Shown here: positions 50,628 to 59,260 of the stretch, piece after piece
How positions within the stretch are numbered: position 1 is the stretch's first letter
How the letters are laid out: every line of letters begins with the position of its first letter
NCBI RefSeq assembly: GCF_900683735.1
Contig: NZ_LR215979.1
Span: 1-64,000 of the forward strand
Reading direction: 5' to 3'
Length of the DNA stretch: 64,000 bases
DNA from: Fusobacterium ulcerans ATCC 49185
GTDB lineage: Bacteria > Fusobacteriota > Fusobacteriia > Fusobacteriales > Fusobacteriaceae
Made by a program: the position numbers and the translations under genes
Notes under the pieces: generated by a model
What the model saw: the letters and a program-made list of their open reading frames with translations, nothing else
The model's database searches: none
What the model was told of the DNA's origin: nothing

Positions 50628-52121
50628 TTATTTTACAACAGATTTTCTAGCCATAAATACCAGCGGAATAAGGAAAAGTATCATTAAACCACTTCCTATG
50701 ATTATATCATTTACTCCCATAAGGGCAGATTGTTCTGTTATCATTTGATTGATAAGAGCAAGTTTCGTCTGAATAGGGCCTTGTACTTGGTGAATATAGC
50801 TTAAGTAATTTGGATTTCCATTATTAATTGCAGAAACTAAGTCTTGATGGTGCATAGACATTCTATGATCCCAAAAGTTTATAGCAAGAGAAGTTCCAAA
50901 ACTGTTCCCTATATTTCTTGTGAAGTTATATAATCCAGAAGCTCCAGCCATATCTTCAGGCTGGATATTTGACAAAGTAATAGTGTTTAATGGAATGAAG
51001 AACATTCCAAGCCCAATACCTGTTAAAAATCTGGAGACAGATATATAAGTTGGGGTGACATCAGGAGTATAGTTTCCTGTAAGTACAGCAGTTATTGAAA
51101 AGAGAATGAATCCAGTAACAACAACTTTTCTTGCATCAAGTTTATTTAATACACTTCCTAGTACTGGTGCAATAAACAGTATGGAAAGTCCAAGGGTGGA
51201 GGTGGTCATACCACTTTGGAGAGCAGTATACCCCATATAATTCTGTAACCAGAGAGGTATTACTACTACAGAAGAAAAAAATGCAACTGATGATATTGTA
51301 AGACTGATTGCTCCAATAGCAAAGTTTCTATTGAGAAACAGCCTTACATTGACTACTGGGTTGTCCTGATGCCATTCCCAGATAATAAGTATGGTAAGAA
51401 AAATAAATGCCATAAGAGAAAGAACTATGATAAAAGGACTTGAAAACCAATCCAGATCATTTCCTTTGTCCAGCATTATCTGTAGAGAAGATATTCCAAG
51501 AGCGAGAAATATAAGGCCCCATTTATCAATAGGAACTTTTTCAGTTTTATCTTTATATCCTTTTTTCTTAAAAATAGAATAAACTATGTATGTAGATATT
51601 ACTCCAAAAGGAAGATTGATATAAAAGCACCATCTCCAAGAGAAAGAGTCAGTTATCCATCCTCCTATAACAGGACCAAGTACAGGAGCAAGAACAACAG
51701 TCATAGACCATATTCCCAGAGCCATAGATTTTTTCTCCTTTGGATAAAAGCTCAGCATCAAAGTCTGAGAAAGAGGAATCATGCTGGCACCAACTACTCC
51801 TTGAAGGACTCTTGCAAAAAGCAGAAATCCAAAAGAAAAACTTATACCGCAGAGCATACTTGCAAGGGTAAATAGAAGAGTAGCAGCAATATATTGTCTT
51901 ACTATTCCAAATCTTTTAGTCAGCCATCCTATCAAAGGAAGAAAGATTGCTTCTGAAACAGCATAAGATGTAATTACCCATGTTCCCTGTGTGGGAGCTA
52001 CTCCAAAATCTCCTGCTATATGTGTAAGAGATACATTTACAATTGTACTGTCCAGTACATTCATAAATGAACCTATTGCCAGAGCTAAGGTGGCTAGTAT
52101 GAGTTCAAAAGATATTCCCAT
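50628..52121 (-). CDS. emrB: DHA2-family drug exporter (EmrB type)
   Basis: A 497-residue MFS protein with 14 membrane segments. Motif C-like LAPVLGPVIGGWITDSFSWRW and the start FMNVLDSTIVNVSLTHIAGD are typical of EmrB/QacA. It works with the membrane fusion protein and the outer membrane channel encoded directly upstream, forming a tripartite pump that spans both membranes and expels hydrophobic drugs or acids with protons. AGGAGG precedes the ATG. Confidence 0.93.
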   Translation of the reverse strand: MGISFELILATLALAIGSFMNVLDSTIVNVSLTHIAGDFGVAPTQGTWVITSYAVSEAIFLPLIGWLTKRFGIVRQYIAATLLFTLASMLCGISFSFGFLLFARVLQGVVGASMIPLSQTLMLSFYPKEKKSMALGIWSMTVVLAPVLGPVIGGWITDSFSWRWCFYINLPFGVISTYIVYSIFKKKGYKDKTEKVPIDKWGLIFLALGISSLQIMLDKGNDLDWFSSPFIIVLSLMAFIFLTILIIWEWHQDNPVVNVRLFLNRNFAIGAISLTISSVAFFSSVVVIPLWLQNYMGYTALQSGMTTSTLGLSILFIAPVLGSVLNKLDARKVVVTGFILFSITAVLTGNYTPDVTPTYISVSRFLTGIGLGMFFIPLNTITLSNIQPEDMAGASGLYNFTRNIGNSFGTSLAINFWDHRMSMHHQDLVSAINNGNPNYLSYIHQVQGPIQTKLALINQMITEQSALMGVNDIIIGSGLMILFLIPLVFMARKSVVK

Positions 52122-52132
52122 GATGTGCCTCC

Positions 52133-53350
52133 TTAATTTTTGCCAATATTAGCCTTTATAATATTATCAATTTCCTTATTCATTACATTTTCATCAATTG
52201 AATAAAGGTTTGAAGATTTTTCAGTATAAGGAAGTATATTTTTAGTTTCTTTTCTTATATCAACAATAGCTTCCATTGAGCTCCCTATAGGAATCATTCC
52301 ATTTTTTTTTAGACTGTCTTTATCTATGATTATACGTACTGGAACTCTTTGAACGATTTTTATCCAGTTACCAGTTGCATTTTGTGCTGGAAGGAGAGAA
52401 AGAGAACTTCCTGTACCAGCAGATAATCCCTGTACATAACCAATATATTTTTTACCATTGATATCACTGACAAGTTCAGCTTCATCACCAGGTTTTACAT
52501 CTTTCATTTGAGTTTCCTTTAGGTTGGCATCTACCCATACATTGTCCAAATCTATAATTGTCATGAGTTCCTGTGAAGGAGAAATTTTTTGCCCTAGAAA
52601 TACAGATTTTTTTGCTATATTTCCAGACTCAGGAGCATATATTTTTGTCCTCATAAGATTAACATAGGCATTTTTATATGCAGCTATTGCCTGCTGTACA
52701 TCTGGATGATTATATATAGAACTGCTGTCAGCCTGTACTTTTGCATTTTCTAAAGCTTTTTCACTTTGGTTCAAAGATGAAATAGCTATATTAAGATTAT
52801 TTTTACTTGTTTCATATTGATGTTTGCTTATCAGACCAGCATTATATGAAGCTCTGTCCATAGCAAAATCAGTTTCAGCTTTCTTTAACTGGCTTTTCTT
52901 TACTTTTACATTATCTTCACTTTGAGCTACATCAGAAGAAAGATTTGAATAAGCACGTACAGCTTTTCCCAAACTTGCAGTAGCATTTTCTAATGCTATT
53001 TTATAATCTATATCATCTAAAACAGCAAGGAGTTGACCTTTTTCAACAAATTGAGTATCTTCAATATAAATTTGTGTAACAGTTCCTCCAACTTGGGAAG
53101 TGATTATATTCTGATTTCCATTTACATAGGCATCATCAGTTTTTACATAATTTCTGCCATATAGCAGCCAATAAGCTCCATAGATTATTCCTAATACTGC
53201 AAGAATAATCAGGAAAATTGAGATTTTTTTAATCGCTTTTTTTCTTTTTATTTTTTGATCTTCATTTTGATTTTCTACGACTTTGGAAGAGTCAGAAGAG
53301 TTGCTTTTTTCTGCTTCTTCATTACTATTAGTCTGTGTATTATTTTCCAT
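52133..53350 (-). CDS. emrA: HlyD/EmrA-family membrane fusion protein
   Basis: A 405-residue periplasmic adaptor. After a polar, acidic N-terminus (about 40 residues) comes one membrane helix (ISIFLIILAVLGIIYGAYWL), then the lipoyl domain (YVKTDDAYVNGNQNIITSQV, matching the D-DAYV signature of EmrA), an alpha-hairpin and a beta-barrel domain (IYAPESGNIAKKSVFLGQ). The ATG at 53350 is used because GGAGG lies just before it. It bridges EmrB to the outer membrane channel. Confidence 0.92.
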   Translation of the reverse strand: MENNTQTNSNEEAEKSNSSDSSKVVENQNEDQKIKRKKAIKKISIFLIILAVLGIIYGAYWLLYGRNYVKTDDAYVNGNQNIITSQVGGTVTQIYIEDTQFVEKGQLLAVLDDIDYKIALENATASLGKAVRAYSNLSSDVAQSEDNVKVKKSQLKKAETDFAMDRASYNAGLISKHQYETSKNNLNIAISSLNQSEKALENAKVQADSSSIYNHPDVQQAIAAYKNAYVNLMRTKIYAPESGNIAKKSVFLGQKISPSQELMTIIDLDNVWVDANLKETQMKDVKPGDEAELVSDINGKKYIGYVQGLSAGTGSSLSLLPAQNATGNWIKIVQRVPVRIIIDKDSLKKNGMIPIGSSMEAIVDIRKETKNILPYTEKSSNLYSIDENVMNKEIDNIIKANIGKN

Positions 53351-53364
53351 ATTGTCCTCCATAC

Positions 53365-54786
53365 TTATTTATCTAGTTTATATACTCCTCCAAGAGAGTT
53401 TATAAGCTGTAATTGTTGTGTGTATAAATTAAAATGCTGCTGTTCGTTATCTAATTTGTTGTTATACCAGCTGTATTTTTTAGATAAATAATCATATTTT
53501 GAAATAGTTCCAATCTCCAGCCTTTTTTCATCTCTTGAAAGTAAATTAGTTTGTGTTTTAAAATTTTCATCAGAGTCATTTGAAGTACTCCATAAAGTTT
53601 TAGTTTTGTAAAGTTCATTATCTACATCATTGTATGCGTTGATAATAGCTTTATTGTATTCTTCTATAAAAATATTCATATCAGTACCAGCTATTTTATA
53701 TGTACTTTTGATAGCTCCTGAATGAAAAATAGGGAGATAGATACTAGGGCCTATAAAGCCTAGAAGAGAATCTTTTCTCAGTATTTTATTGAAGTTTATT
53801 CCTTCAAATCCATATTGACCTGTGATGGAAAATTGTGGATAAAAATCTGCTTTAGCAGCATCCAGATGTTTTTCCTGTCCCTTTATCAGCATGAGATAAT
53901 ATTCTACATCTGGTCTGTTTATAATGACATCAGAAGATATTGAAGAAGGAATATTGATTTTTTCTTTAAATTCTATATTCAAATCTTGAGAATTTTTTTG
54001 TAGAAGAGAAGATATATCATTACTATGTTTATTGCTAGATAATATATTCAGGTTGTTTATTGTAAGCTGTTTATTAAGTTCATTTTCTTTAATAAGCATA
54101 TCAGTTGCTCTTATTTCATCTTGAACAGTCAGTATATTATCCTCTATACCATTTCCTATTTTTAAATTTGTTTCCTGTAATTTTTCTATTTCAGTAAGAA
54201 TTTTTTTCTGTTCATTGAGAATAGTATTTTCTTGATATAAATATTTCCAGTATAGATACAGTCTGGTTACTTTATTGGATATATCAAGTTCTATCCATTT
54301 AGAATTTAATTTTAAAGCTTCAGCTTTATATTTTTGCTCTGTTGCCAATGAATTAACTTTATTGAACAGATCAATATTGTAGTCAGCTTGAAGTCCAATA
54401 CTTCCAATATTAATTATTTTTCCTCCAAATGGTGGAGGAGTAGTTCCATTTTTTCCAAGTTTTTCTCTTTTTAAATCTCCAGCTAGATTTATGGTTATTC
54501 CTGATCCAGATTTTGCAAGATTTACAGCTTCATCAGCTTTTAAAATATTAAGCTTTGCTATTTTTAAATCTTCATTTTCCTTCAATGCAAAATCAATTAA
54601 TTGATCAAGAACAGGATCGTTATACATTTTCCACCAGTTTATATTTGAGAATGTAAGTTTTTGATTTCCAAGTGTATCTGTAGATATATTTCCTGGAGTA
54701 ATGATTTCATTCTTAGCGATTTTAGGTATTGGTGAACATCCTAAAAAGGTAGATAATATAAGGGCTAAAATAATTTTTTTGTTCAT
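53365..54786 (-). CDS. Outer membrane efflux lipoprotein (TolC/OprM/NodT family)
   Basis: A 473-residue protein with a lipobox (TFLGC, Cys17), then WWKMYNDPVLDQLIDFALKE, the start typical of OprM/NodT proteins, and two coiled-coil repeats; VIINRPDVEYYLMLIKGQEK marks the half-repeat junction. It forms the trimeric exit duct of the EmrAB pump. First gene of the operon. Upstream direct repeats (54826-54935) may be regulatory. No regulator gene is adjacent. Confidence 0.92.
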   Translation of the reverse strand: MNKKIILALILSTFLGCSPIPKIAKNEIITPGNISTDTLGNQKLTFSNINWWKMYNDPVLDQLIDFALKENEDLKIAKLNILKADEAVNLAKSGSGITINLAGDLKREKLGKNGTTPPPFGGKIINIGSIGLQADYNIDLFNKVNSLATEQKYKAEALKLNSKWIELDISNKVTRLYLYWKYLYQENTILNEQKKILTEIEKLQETNLKIGNGIEDNILTVQDEIRATDMLIKENELNKQLTINNLNILSSNKHSNDISSLLQKNSQDLNIEFKEKINIPSSISSDVIINRPDVEYYLMLIKGQEKHLDAAKADFYPQFSITGQYGFEGINFNKILRKDSLLGFIGPSIYLPIFHSGAIKSTYKIAGTDMNIFIEEYNKAIINAYNDVDNELYKTKTLWSTSNDSDENFKTQTNLLSRDEKRLEIGTISKYDYLSKKYSWYNNKLDNEQQHFNLYTQQLQLINSLGGVYKLDK

Positions 54787-54825
54787 CTCTCCTCCTATTT
54801 GTATAAAGTCTAAGATACTATACTC

Positions 54826-54935
54826 TTCTAAAATAATCCTAAAATCCTTTTTAATATTATAATTTTATATCTAATAACGAAAAAGGATAAATAAAGGTTA
54901 ATAATACAAGTCCTAAAATATTATATTCTAAAACC
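54826..54935. repeat. Four TYCTAAAA direct repeats upstream of the efflux operon
   Basis: TTCTAAAAT (54826), TCCTAAAAT (54837), TCCTAAAAT (54911) and TTCTAAAAC (54926) in the same orientation. The first pair is spaced 11 bp, like sites of OmpR-type response regulators, the second 15 bp. In DNA of this composition chance is possible. The rest of the 490-base gap to 55277 shows only promoter elements and no ORF. Confidence 0.4.
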
Positions 54936-55102
54936 ATTTTAAAATATAAAATGGAAAATTGATATGAAACTGATGAAGTTGAGAAATTAATGGAGTAACT
55001 TACAAAAATAAAAAGTATAAATTTTTTTGACATTTAAAAGCTTGGTTTTAAGAAAAGATAGAGTTCAATAAAAGAACTTTATGTTTTTAAAAAAGAAAAA
55101 TA

Positions 55103-55111
55103 TGATATAAT
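55103..55111 (+). promoter_or_regulatory. Extended -10 promoter of the fadA-like gene
   Basis: TGA-TATAAT (55103-55111), an extended -10; no good -35. Start near 55118 gives a leader of about 160 bases. Confidence 0.5.
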
Positions 55112-55277
55112 ATAATTGAAATGAAACTTTTTGATTAAAAAATAGGACATACATTTATAAAAAAATGTTAAAATAATATAGAATTAAAGTGGTTAAGAAA
55201 ATTTATATTTTTAACAGAAAAAAGCATTTAATAATCAAAAGTTTTATAATTTTTATAAAAAGACATAAGGGGGAAAA

Positions 55278-55643
55278 ATGAGAAAGGTACTACTAGGATG
55301 TTTTTTATTTACAGCGTCAATAACAATTTTTGCAGAAACTAATGTTTTATCTACATTAGAACAACTAGAACTTAATTTTCAACAGCTTGAGGCTGAAGAA
55401 AAAGCTATGTATGAGAAAAGAAAATCAGAAGCAGAAGAGGCACAAAGAACTCTTGCTCAGCAAAGAGAGATGTATCAACAAATAATTACACAAGAAAAGC
55501 GTATAGCTGATGTGAAAGGGAATAGATACTATAAAGATCAATATAATCAGCTTGCTAAAAAATATTCTGATGCTAAGAAAGTATTGGAAGAAGATATGAA
55601 AAAACAAGAAGAAATAATTAATTTATTTGAAATGATTAAATAG
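55278..55643 (+). CDS. FadA-family adhesin
   Basis: A 121-residue secreted helical-hairpin protein. The signal peptide ends FA before ETNVL. The mature part shows the FadA pattern: LEQLELNFQQLEAEEKAMYE, then RTLAQQREMYQQI and RYYKDQYNQLAKKY, followed by a helical tail. FadA of F. nucleatum polymerises on the cell surface and binds host cadherins; this homologue (a FadA2/3-type relative) need not do so. GGGGG precedes the ATG. Followed 18 bases on by a small basic protein gene. Confidence 0.9.
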   Translation: MRKVLLGCFLFTASITIFAETNVLSTLEQLELNFQQLEAEEKAMYEKRKSEAEEAQRTLAQQREMYQQIITQEKRIADVKGNRYYKDQYNQLAKKYSDAKKVLEEDMKKQEEIINLFEMIK

Positions 55644-55661
55644 GGGAAAGGGGAAAGATTT

Positions 55662-55868
55662 ATGAAGGGAGAAAAAGAAAAAGCTAAACCAACAAGAGGA
55701 AGACCATTAGGAAGCGGTATAAAAAAATATAGAATTTTAGGTTGCAGATTTACTAGAGAAGAGTATACATTTATTAACAAAAGTTTAAATAAATTAAGAA
55801 GAAAATATCAAACGAACAGTAAAGTTTTGATGGAATTATTTAAGGTCTATAGTCAAGAAATGAATTGA
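55662..55868 (+). CDS. Small basic protein with an AT-hook-like motif, possible RHH-type DNA-binding protein
   Basis: A 68-residue protein. Residues 8-18 hold TRGRPLGSGIK, the RGRP core of an AT hook, and the rest (YRILGCRFTREEYTFINKSL onward) suggests a strand-helix-helix unit like short ribbon-helix-helix proteins. GGGGAAAG precedes the ATG. It is probably cotranscribed with the FadA-like gene and closed by the terminator at 55883. A regulator of the adhesin is possible; nothing shows it directly. Confidence 0.65.
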   Translation: MKGEKEKAKPTRGRPLGSGIKKYRILGCRFTREEYTFINKSLNKLRRKYQTNSKVLMELFKVYSQEMN

Positions 55869-55882
55869 AAAATGGGAGATTA

Positions 55883-55908
55883 AAAAAAGCGGTGAAAGCC
55901 GCTTTTTT
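55883..55908. terminator. Terminator between the FadA unit and MATE gene 2
   Basis: AAAAAAGCGG (55883-55892) pairs with CCGCTTTTTT (55899-55908) around a 6-nt loop; symmetrical, so usable on both strands. Confidence 0.9.
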
Positions 55909-55957
55909 CTTTAATATATATTTTCTATAGTTTCTTTTCTATAATTTTTAGCTGAGG

Positions 55958-57310
55958 CTACCTATTTTTCAACATGGCATTATTTTTCCAGCTTCCATAT
56001 TTCATATAAATTATGCACATTATTAAAGATATGAAGGTAGCCAGTGGAGCTCCAAATCCTATCTTGTAAAGTGTTATTCCCTCTATTCTGCTCAGAAAAA
56101 ATGAAACAGGAATTCTTATTAAAAATGTAGCTATAAGGCTATGCACCATGGGAAAGATAGGATGTCCGCATCCACTGAAAAAAGAGTTCATACAGAAAAT
56201 AAAGCAAACAAGAATACAATCCAAACTGTATGATTTCAAATATGCTGCAGCTGTATATATAACTTCCTTGTCATTGGAAAACAGAGATGTAATACTTTCT
56301 GGGGAAATTTGTGAATATATCCAGAAAGCAATTCCCATAACTAAAGAGCAGGCAATTCCAGCATAAAGTGATTTTTGAGCTCTTTCTACTTTTCCAGCTC
56401 CTATATTTTGAGCAGTCATTACAGCAATAGCAGAAGCAAAAGCTGTTGGTGGAAGCATAGCGAATACAATAATTTTTTCAACCACTCCAACAGCAGCAGA
56501 AGCTGTAAGTCCCATAGTGTTGATAATAGTCGTAATAAGTAAAAACGATATATTTATAAGTCCATCCTGCAATGCAATAGGAAGTCCGAGATGGAATATT
56601 ATTTTAGCTTTTTTTGGAAATAACAAGATATATTTTTTTCCAAATTCAAAAGGGAATCCTTTTTTCCACAGAAATAAAACTGCAAGAAGAAAACTTATTC
56701 CTTGTGCTCCTACAGTGGCAGCAGCAGCTCCCACAGCTCCCATTTTGAAGAAATCCACCAGAATTATATCAACAGTTATATTTATCACACAAGCAATAGC
56801 TATGAAGTAAAGAGGCGTTTTAGAATCTCCCATTCCTCTCAGGATACCGCTCACAGCATTATAACCTATAATAAATGGAATACCACATGAACATATAAAA
56901 ATATACTGTTGAGTATATTTCATTGCTTCATCTGGAGTGTGCATTATTCTGGCAATAGGATTGGTAAATAATACCATAAGAATGGTAAGAACTACAGAAA
57001 GGAAACCAAATACACAGATAATAGTTCCTATAGTTTTCGCCATATCTTTTTCTCGTTTTGCTCCTAAATATTGTCCAATAAGAATAGTACCTCCAGTGGT
57101 TATTCCTAAGATAACTCCTGTAATTGTCTGCATTACCTGACTTCCAATAGCTACAGCAGATACAGCAGCAGAATCTGCATACTGTCCAACTACAAAAAGG
57201 TCAGCAGCTCCATAAAATGCTTGGAGAAGGCTCGCCAGAAGAAAGGGAAACGAAAATTTCATAAGACTTTTGAAAATACTTCCCTCAGTTAATAAATTTT
57301 TTTGTTCCAT
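55958..57310 (-). CDS. MATE-family multidrug/cation exporter 2
   Basis: A 450-residue protein with about twelve hydrophobic segments and two repeats: FPFLLASLLQAFYGAADLFV and LGLPIALQDGLINISFLLIT. It belongs to the DinF/MepA-like branch of MATE exporters and is only distantly similar to the MATE protein at 21619. AGGAGG precedes the ATG at 13 nt. The gene is expressed behind a leader terminator at 57334-57385. Substrate unknown. Confidence 0.93.
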   Translation of the reverse strand: MEQKNLLTEGSIFKSLMKFSFPFLLASLLQAFYGAADLFVVGQYADSAAVSAVAIGSQVMQTITGVILGITTGGTILIGQYLGAKREKDMAKTIGTIICVFGFLSVVLTILMVLFTNPIARIMHTPDEAMKYTQQYIFICSCGIPFIIGYNAVSGILRGMGDSKTPLYFIAIACVINITVDIILVDFFKMGAVGAAAATVGAQGISFLLAVLFLWKKGFPFEFGKKYILLFPKKAKIIFHLGLPIALQDGLINISFLLITTIINTMGLTASAAVGVVEKIIVFAMLPPTAFASAIAVMTAQNIGAGKVERAQKSLYAGIACSLVMGIAFWIYSQISPESITSLFSNDKEVIYTAAAYLKSYSLDCILVCFIFCMNSFFSGCGHPIFPMVHSLIATFLIRIPVSFFLSRIEGITLYKIGFGAPLATFISLIMCIIYMKYGSWKNNAMLKNR

Positions 57311-57333
57311 AAATAAAAAATCCTCCTGTAATT

Positions 57334-57385
57334 AAAAAATGCTGGATAAAACAGTTGGGCTTTATCCAACCATCTTATCCAGCAT
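57334..57385 (-). terminator. Leader terminator (attenuator) before MATE gene 2
   Basis: On the minus strand ATGCTGGATAA (57385-57375) pairs with TTATCCAGCAT (57349-57339), with an inner stem GGTTGG/CCAAC (near 57370-57354), and six T follow (57339-57334). It lies between the promoter at 57421-57449 and the gene. Confidence 0.82.
57362..57385 (-). CDS. Possible 7-residue leader peptide MLDKMVG inside the attenuator
   Basis: ATG CTG GAT AAG ATG GTT GGA TAA occupies the left arm of the terminator stem, so ribosome occupancy would prevent the terminator from folding. A GGAGGG lies at 57407-57402, 16 nt upstream, which is far for a ribosome-binding site. Tentative. Confidence 0.3.
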   Translation of the reverse strand: MLDKMVG

Positions 57386-57420
57386 ATAAATTTTTTATAT
57401 ACCCTCCGATGAACTAACTA

Positions 57421-57449
57421 AGTATACAATATTTTAGGTCAATTATCAA
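57421..57449 (-). promoter_or_regulatory. Promoter of MATE gene 2
   Basis: Minus strand TTGATA (57449-57444), 17-nt spacer, TATACT (57426-57421). Start near 57414. Confidence 0.75.
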
Positions 57450-57571
57450 GAAAAACATATATGTATATAAATAAAAATAAAAACTATACTGTATTATTCT
57501 CAATAGTTAGACCCAAATGAAAAATCATGATATAATTACCTAGAAAAAGTAGTTTTAAAAAGAGGCAGCAG

Positions 57572-57600
57572 AAGACAAATGGTATAAAATGTGCTATAAT
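57572..57600 (+). promoter_or_regulatory. Promoter of the pilT-acpS gene run
   Basis: AAGACA (57572-57577), 17-nt spacer, TATAAT (57595-57600) with an upstream TGC as extended -10. Confidence 0.65.
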
Positions 57601-57629
57601 ATAAAGTAAAAATTTATCTAAGGGAAGGT

Positions 57630-58658
57630 ATGATGATTTTATTAGATATCTTAGAAAAAGGTCAGAAAAAAAATGCATCAGACATTCATCTTGTGAATAA
57701 TGAAAAAGTAATCTATAGAGTAAATGGAGAACTGATAAGAGATGAAGAAAATGGTAAGGTTTCAGAAGAATCTTTAATAAACTTTATAAGAGAACTATTC
57801 ACAGAGAAGCAGAAAGAAATCTTTGAAAAGAATAAGGAGATAGATATATCTTTTGAAGATATAAAAAAAAGAAGATACAGAATAAACTTGTATAATGAAA
57901 AGAGTTTTCCTGCATTTTCTATAAGAATTTTAACAAAAAAGATACAAAATTTTGAAGAGCTGAAACTTCCAGAAATATTGAAAAACATGATAGAATATGA
58001 AAATGGATTGGTACTTGTAACTGGACCAACAGGAAGTGGAAAAAGTACAACATTGGCAGCTATGATAGAAGAGATAAACCAGAGGGAAGCTTTAAGTATA
58101 GTCACTATTGAAGATCCTGTTGAATATATTTTTGAAAATAAAAAAAGCTTGATAAGACAACGGGAGATAGGGAGAGATACCCTGTCTTTTGCAAATGCGT
58201 TAAAAAGTGTTCTAAGGCAAGATCCAGATATAATTATGGTAGGAGAATTGAGAGATATAGAGAGTATAGAAGCTGCTCTTACAGCTGCAGAAACAGGACA
58301 TCTTGTATTTGGAACTCTTCATACCAATGGAGCAGTGGAAACAATCAATCGTCTTATAGATGTTTTTTCAAAAGAAAAGCAGGAACAGATAAAGATACAG
58401 CTCAGCTCAACATTGAGAGGTGTTGTAAGCCAGCAGTTATTATTGGATAAAGAAAATAAAGTAGTTCCAGCTTTTGAAATACTCTTTGTAAATACTGCTG
58501 TGTCTAATCATATAGCATCTGGAAAAACAAATCAAATATCTATAGCTATTGAAACAGGACAAAAGTATGGAATGATATCTATGAAAGAATATATTTCTAA
58601 TATGTATAAAAATAGAGTTATAGATAAAAAAGAATATGACAGAAAAAGAGGATATTGA
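57630..58658 (+). CDS. PilT/GspE-family secretion ATPase
   Basis: A 342-residue hexameric ATPase for retraction of type IV pili or related machinery. It has ASDIHLVNNEKVIYRVNGEL (N-terminal PAS-like region), Walker A GPTGSGKSTT, the Asp box VTIEDPVEYIF, Walker B RQDPDIIMVGELRD and the His box GHLVFGTLHTN. Size and order are PilT-like; the C-terminal AIRNLIRE retraction motif is not clearly seen (ISIAIETGQKYGM at its place). ATG at 57630 or 57633 are both possible. No other pilus genes are in the window. Confidence 0.88.
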   Translation: MMILLDILEKGQKKNASDIHLVNNEKVIYRVNGELIRDEENGKVSEESLINFIRELFTEKQKEIFEKNKEIDISFEDIKKRRYRINLYNEKSFPAFSIRILTKKIQNFEELKLPEILKNMIEYENGLVLVTGPTGSGKSTTLAAMIEEINQREALSIVTIEDPVEYIFENKKSLIRQREIGRDTLSFANALKSVLRQDPDIIMVGELRDIESIEAALTAAETGHLVFGTLHTNGAVETINRLIDVFSKEKQEQIKIQLSSTLRGVVSQQLLLDKENKVVPAFEILFVNTAVSNHIASGKTNQISIAIETGQKYGMISMKEYISNMYKNRVIDKKEYDRKRGY

Positions 58659-59260
58659 TGAATAAAGAAAAAGAAAGAATGCTCTCAGGAAAACTCTACC
58701 AAGGAAATGATGAAGAGTTAGTTGCTGAAAGAGCTGAAGCAAAGAAAAAATGTTTTAAAATAAATAATATTTCTCCTGAAAAATCTCATGAAATAATGAA
58801 AAATATAAAGGAACTTTTTGGAGAAATGGGAGAAAATACCTCTGTTAAAACTCCAATTATGTGTGACTATGGATATAATATTTCATTGGGAGAAAATAGT
58901 TTTATAAATCATGACTGCATATTTCTTGACATTGGAAAGATAAAAATAGGAAAAAATGTCTTGATAGGCCCTAGAGTATCTTTTTTAGCTGTAAGTCATC
59001 CTTTGTTTCCAAGTGAAAGAGAAACAGGATATGAGTATGGAACTCATATCATAGTGGAAGATGGTGTGTGGATAGGAGGAGCAGTTACAATAAATGATGG
59101 AGTAACTATTGGAAAAAACAGTGTAATAGGTTCTGGAAGTGTAGTTGTAAAAGATATTCCTGAAAATGTCATAGCAGTTGGAAATCCATGCAGAGTACTA
59201 AGAGAAATTGATGAAAAAGATAAGATGATGGAAGAATTTTATTTGGAGGAAAAGTGTTAA
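58658..59260 (+). CDS. maa: Maltose/galactoside O-acetyltransferase family protein
   Basis: A 200-residue left-handed beta-helix acetyltransferase. The N-terminal KERMLSGKLYQGNDEELVAE is the Maa domain; hexapeptide repeats run from about residue 70 (IMCDYGYNISLGENSFINHD) to VIGSGSVVVKDIPENVIAVG, and the catalytic His is in VSHPLFP. It acetylates sugars with acetyl-CoA. The ATG shares one base with the pilT-like stop (TGATG). Confidence 0.92.
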   Translation: MNKEKERMLSGKLYQGNDEELVAERAEAKKKCFKINNISPEKSHEIMKNIKELFGEMGENTSVKTPIMCDYGYNISLGENSFINHDCIFLDIGKIKIGKNVLIGPRVSFLAVSHPLFPSERETGYEYGTHIIVEDGVWIGGAVTINDGVTIGKNSVIGSGSVVVKDIPENVIAVGNPCRVLREIDEKDKMMEEFYLEEKC

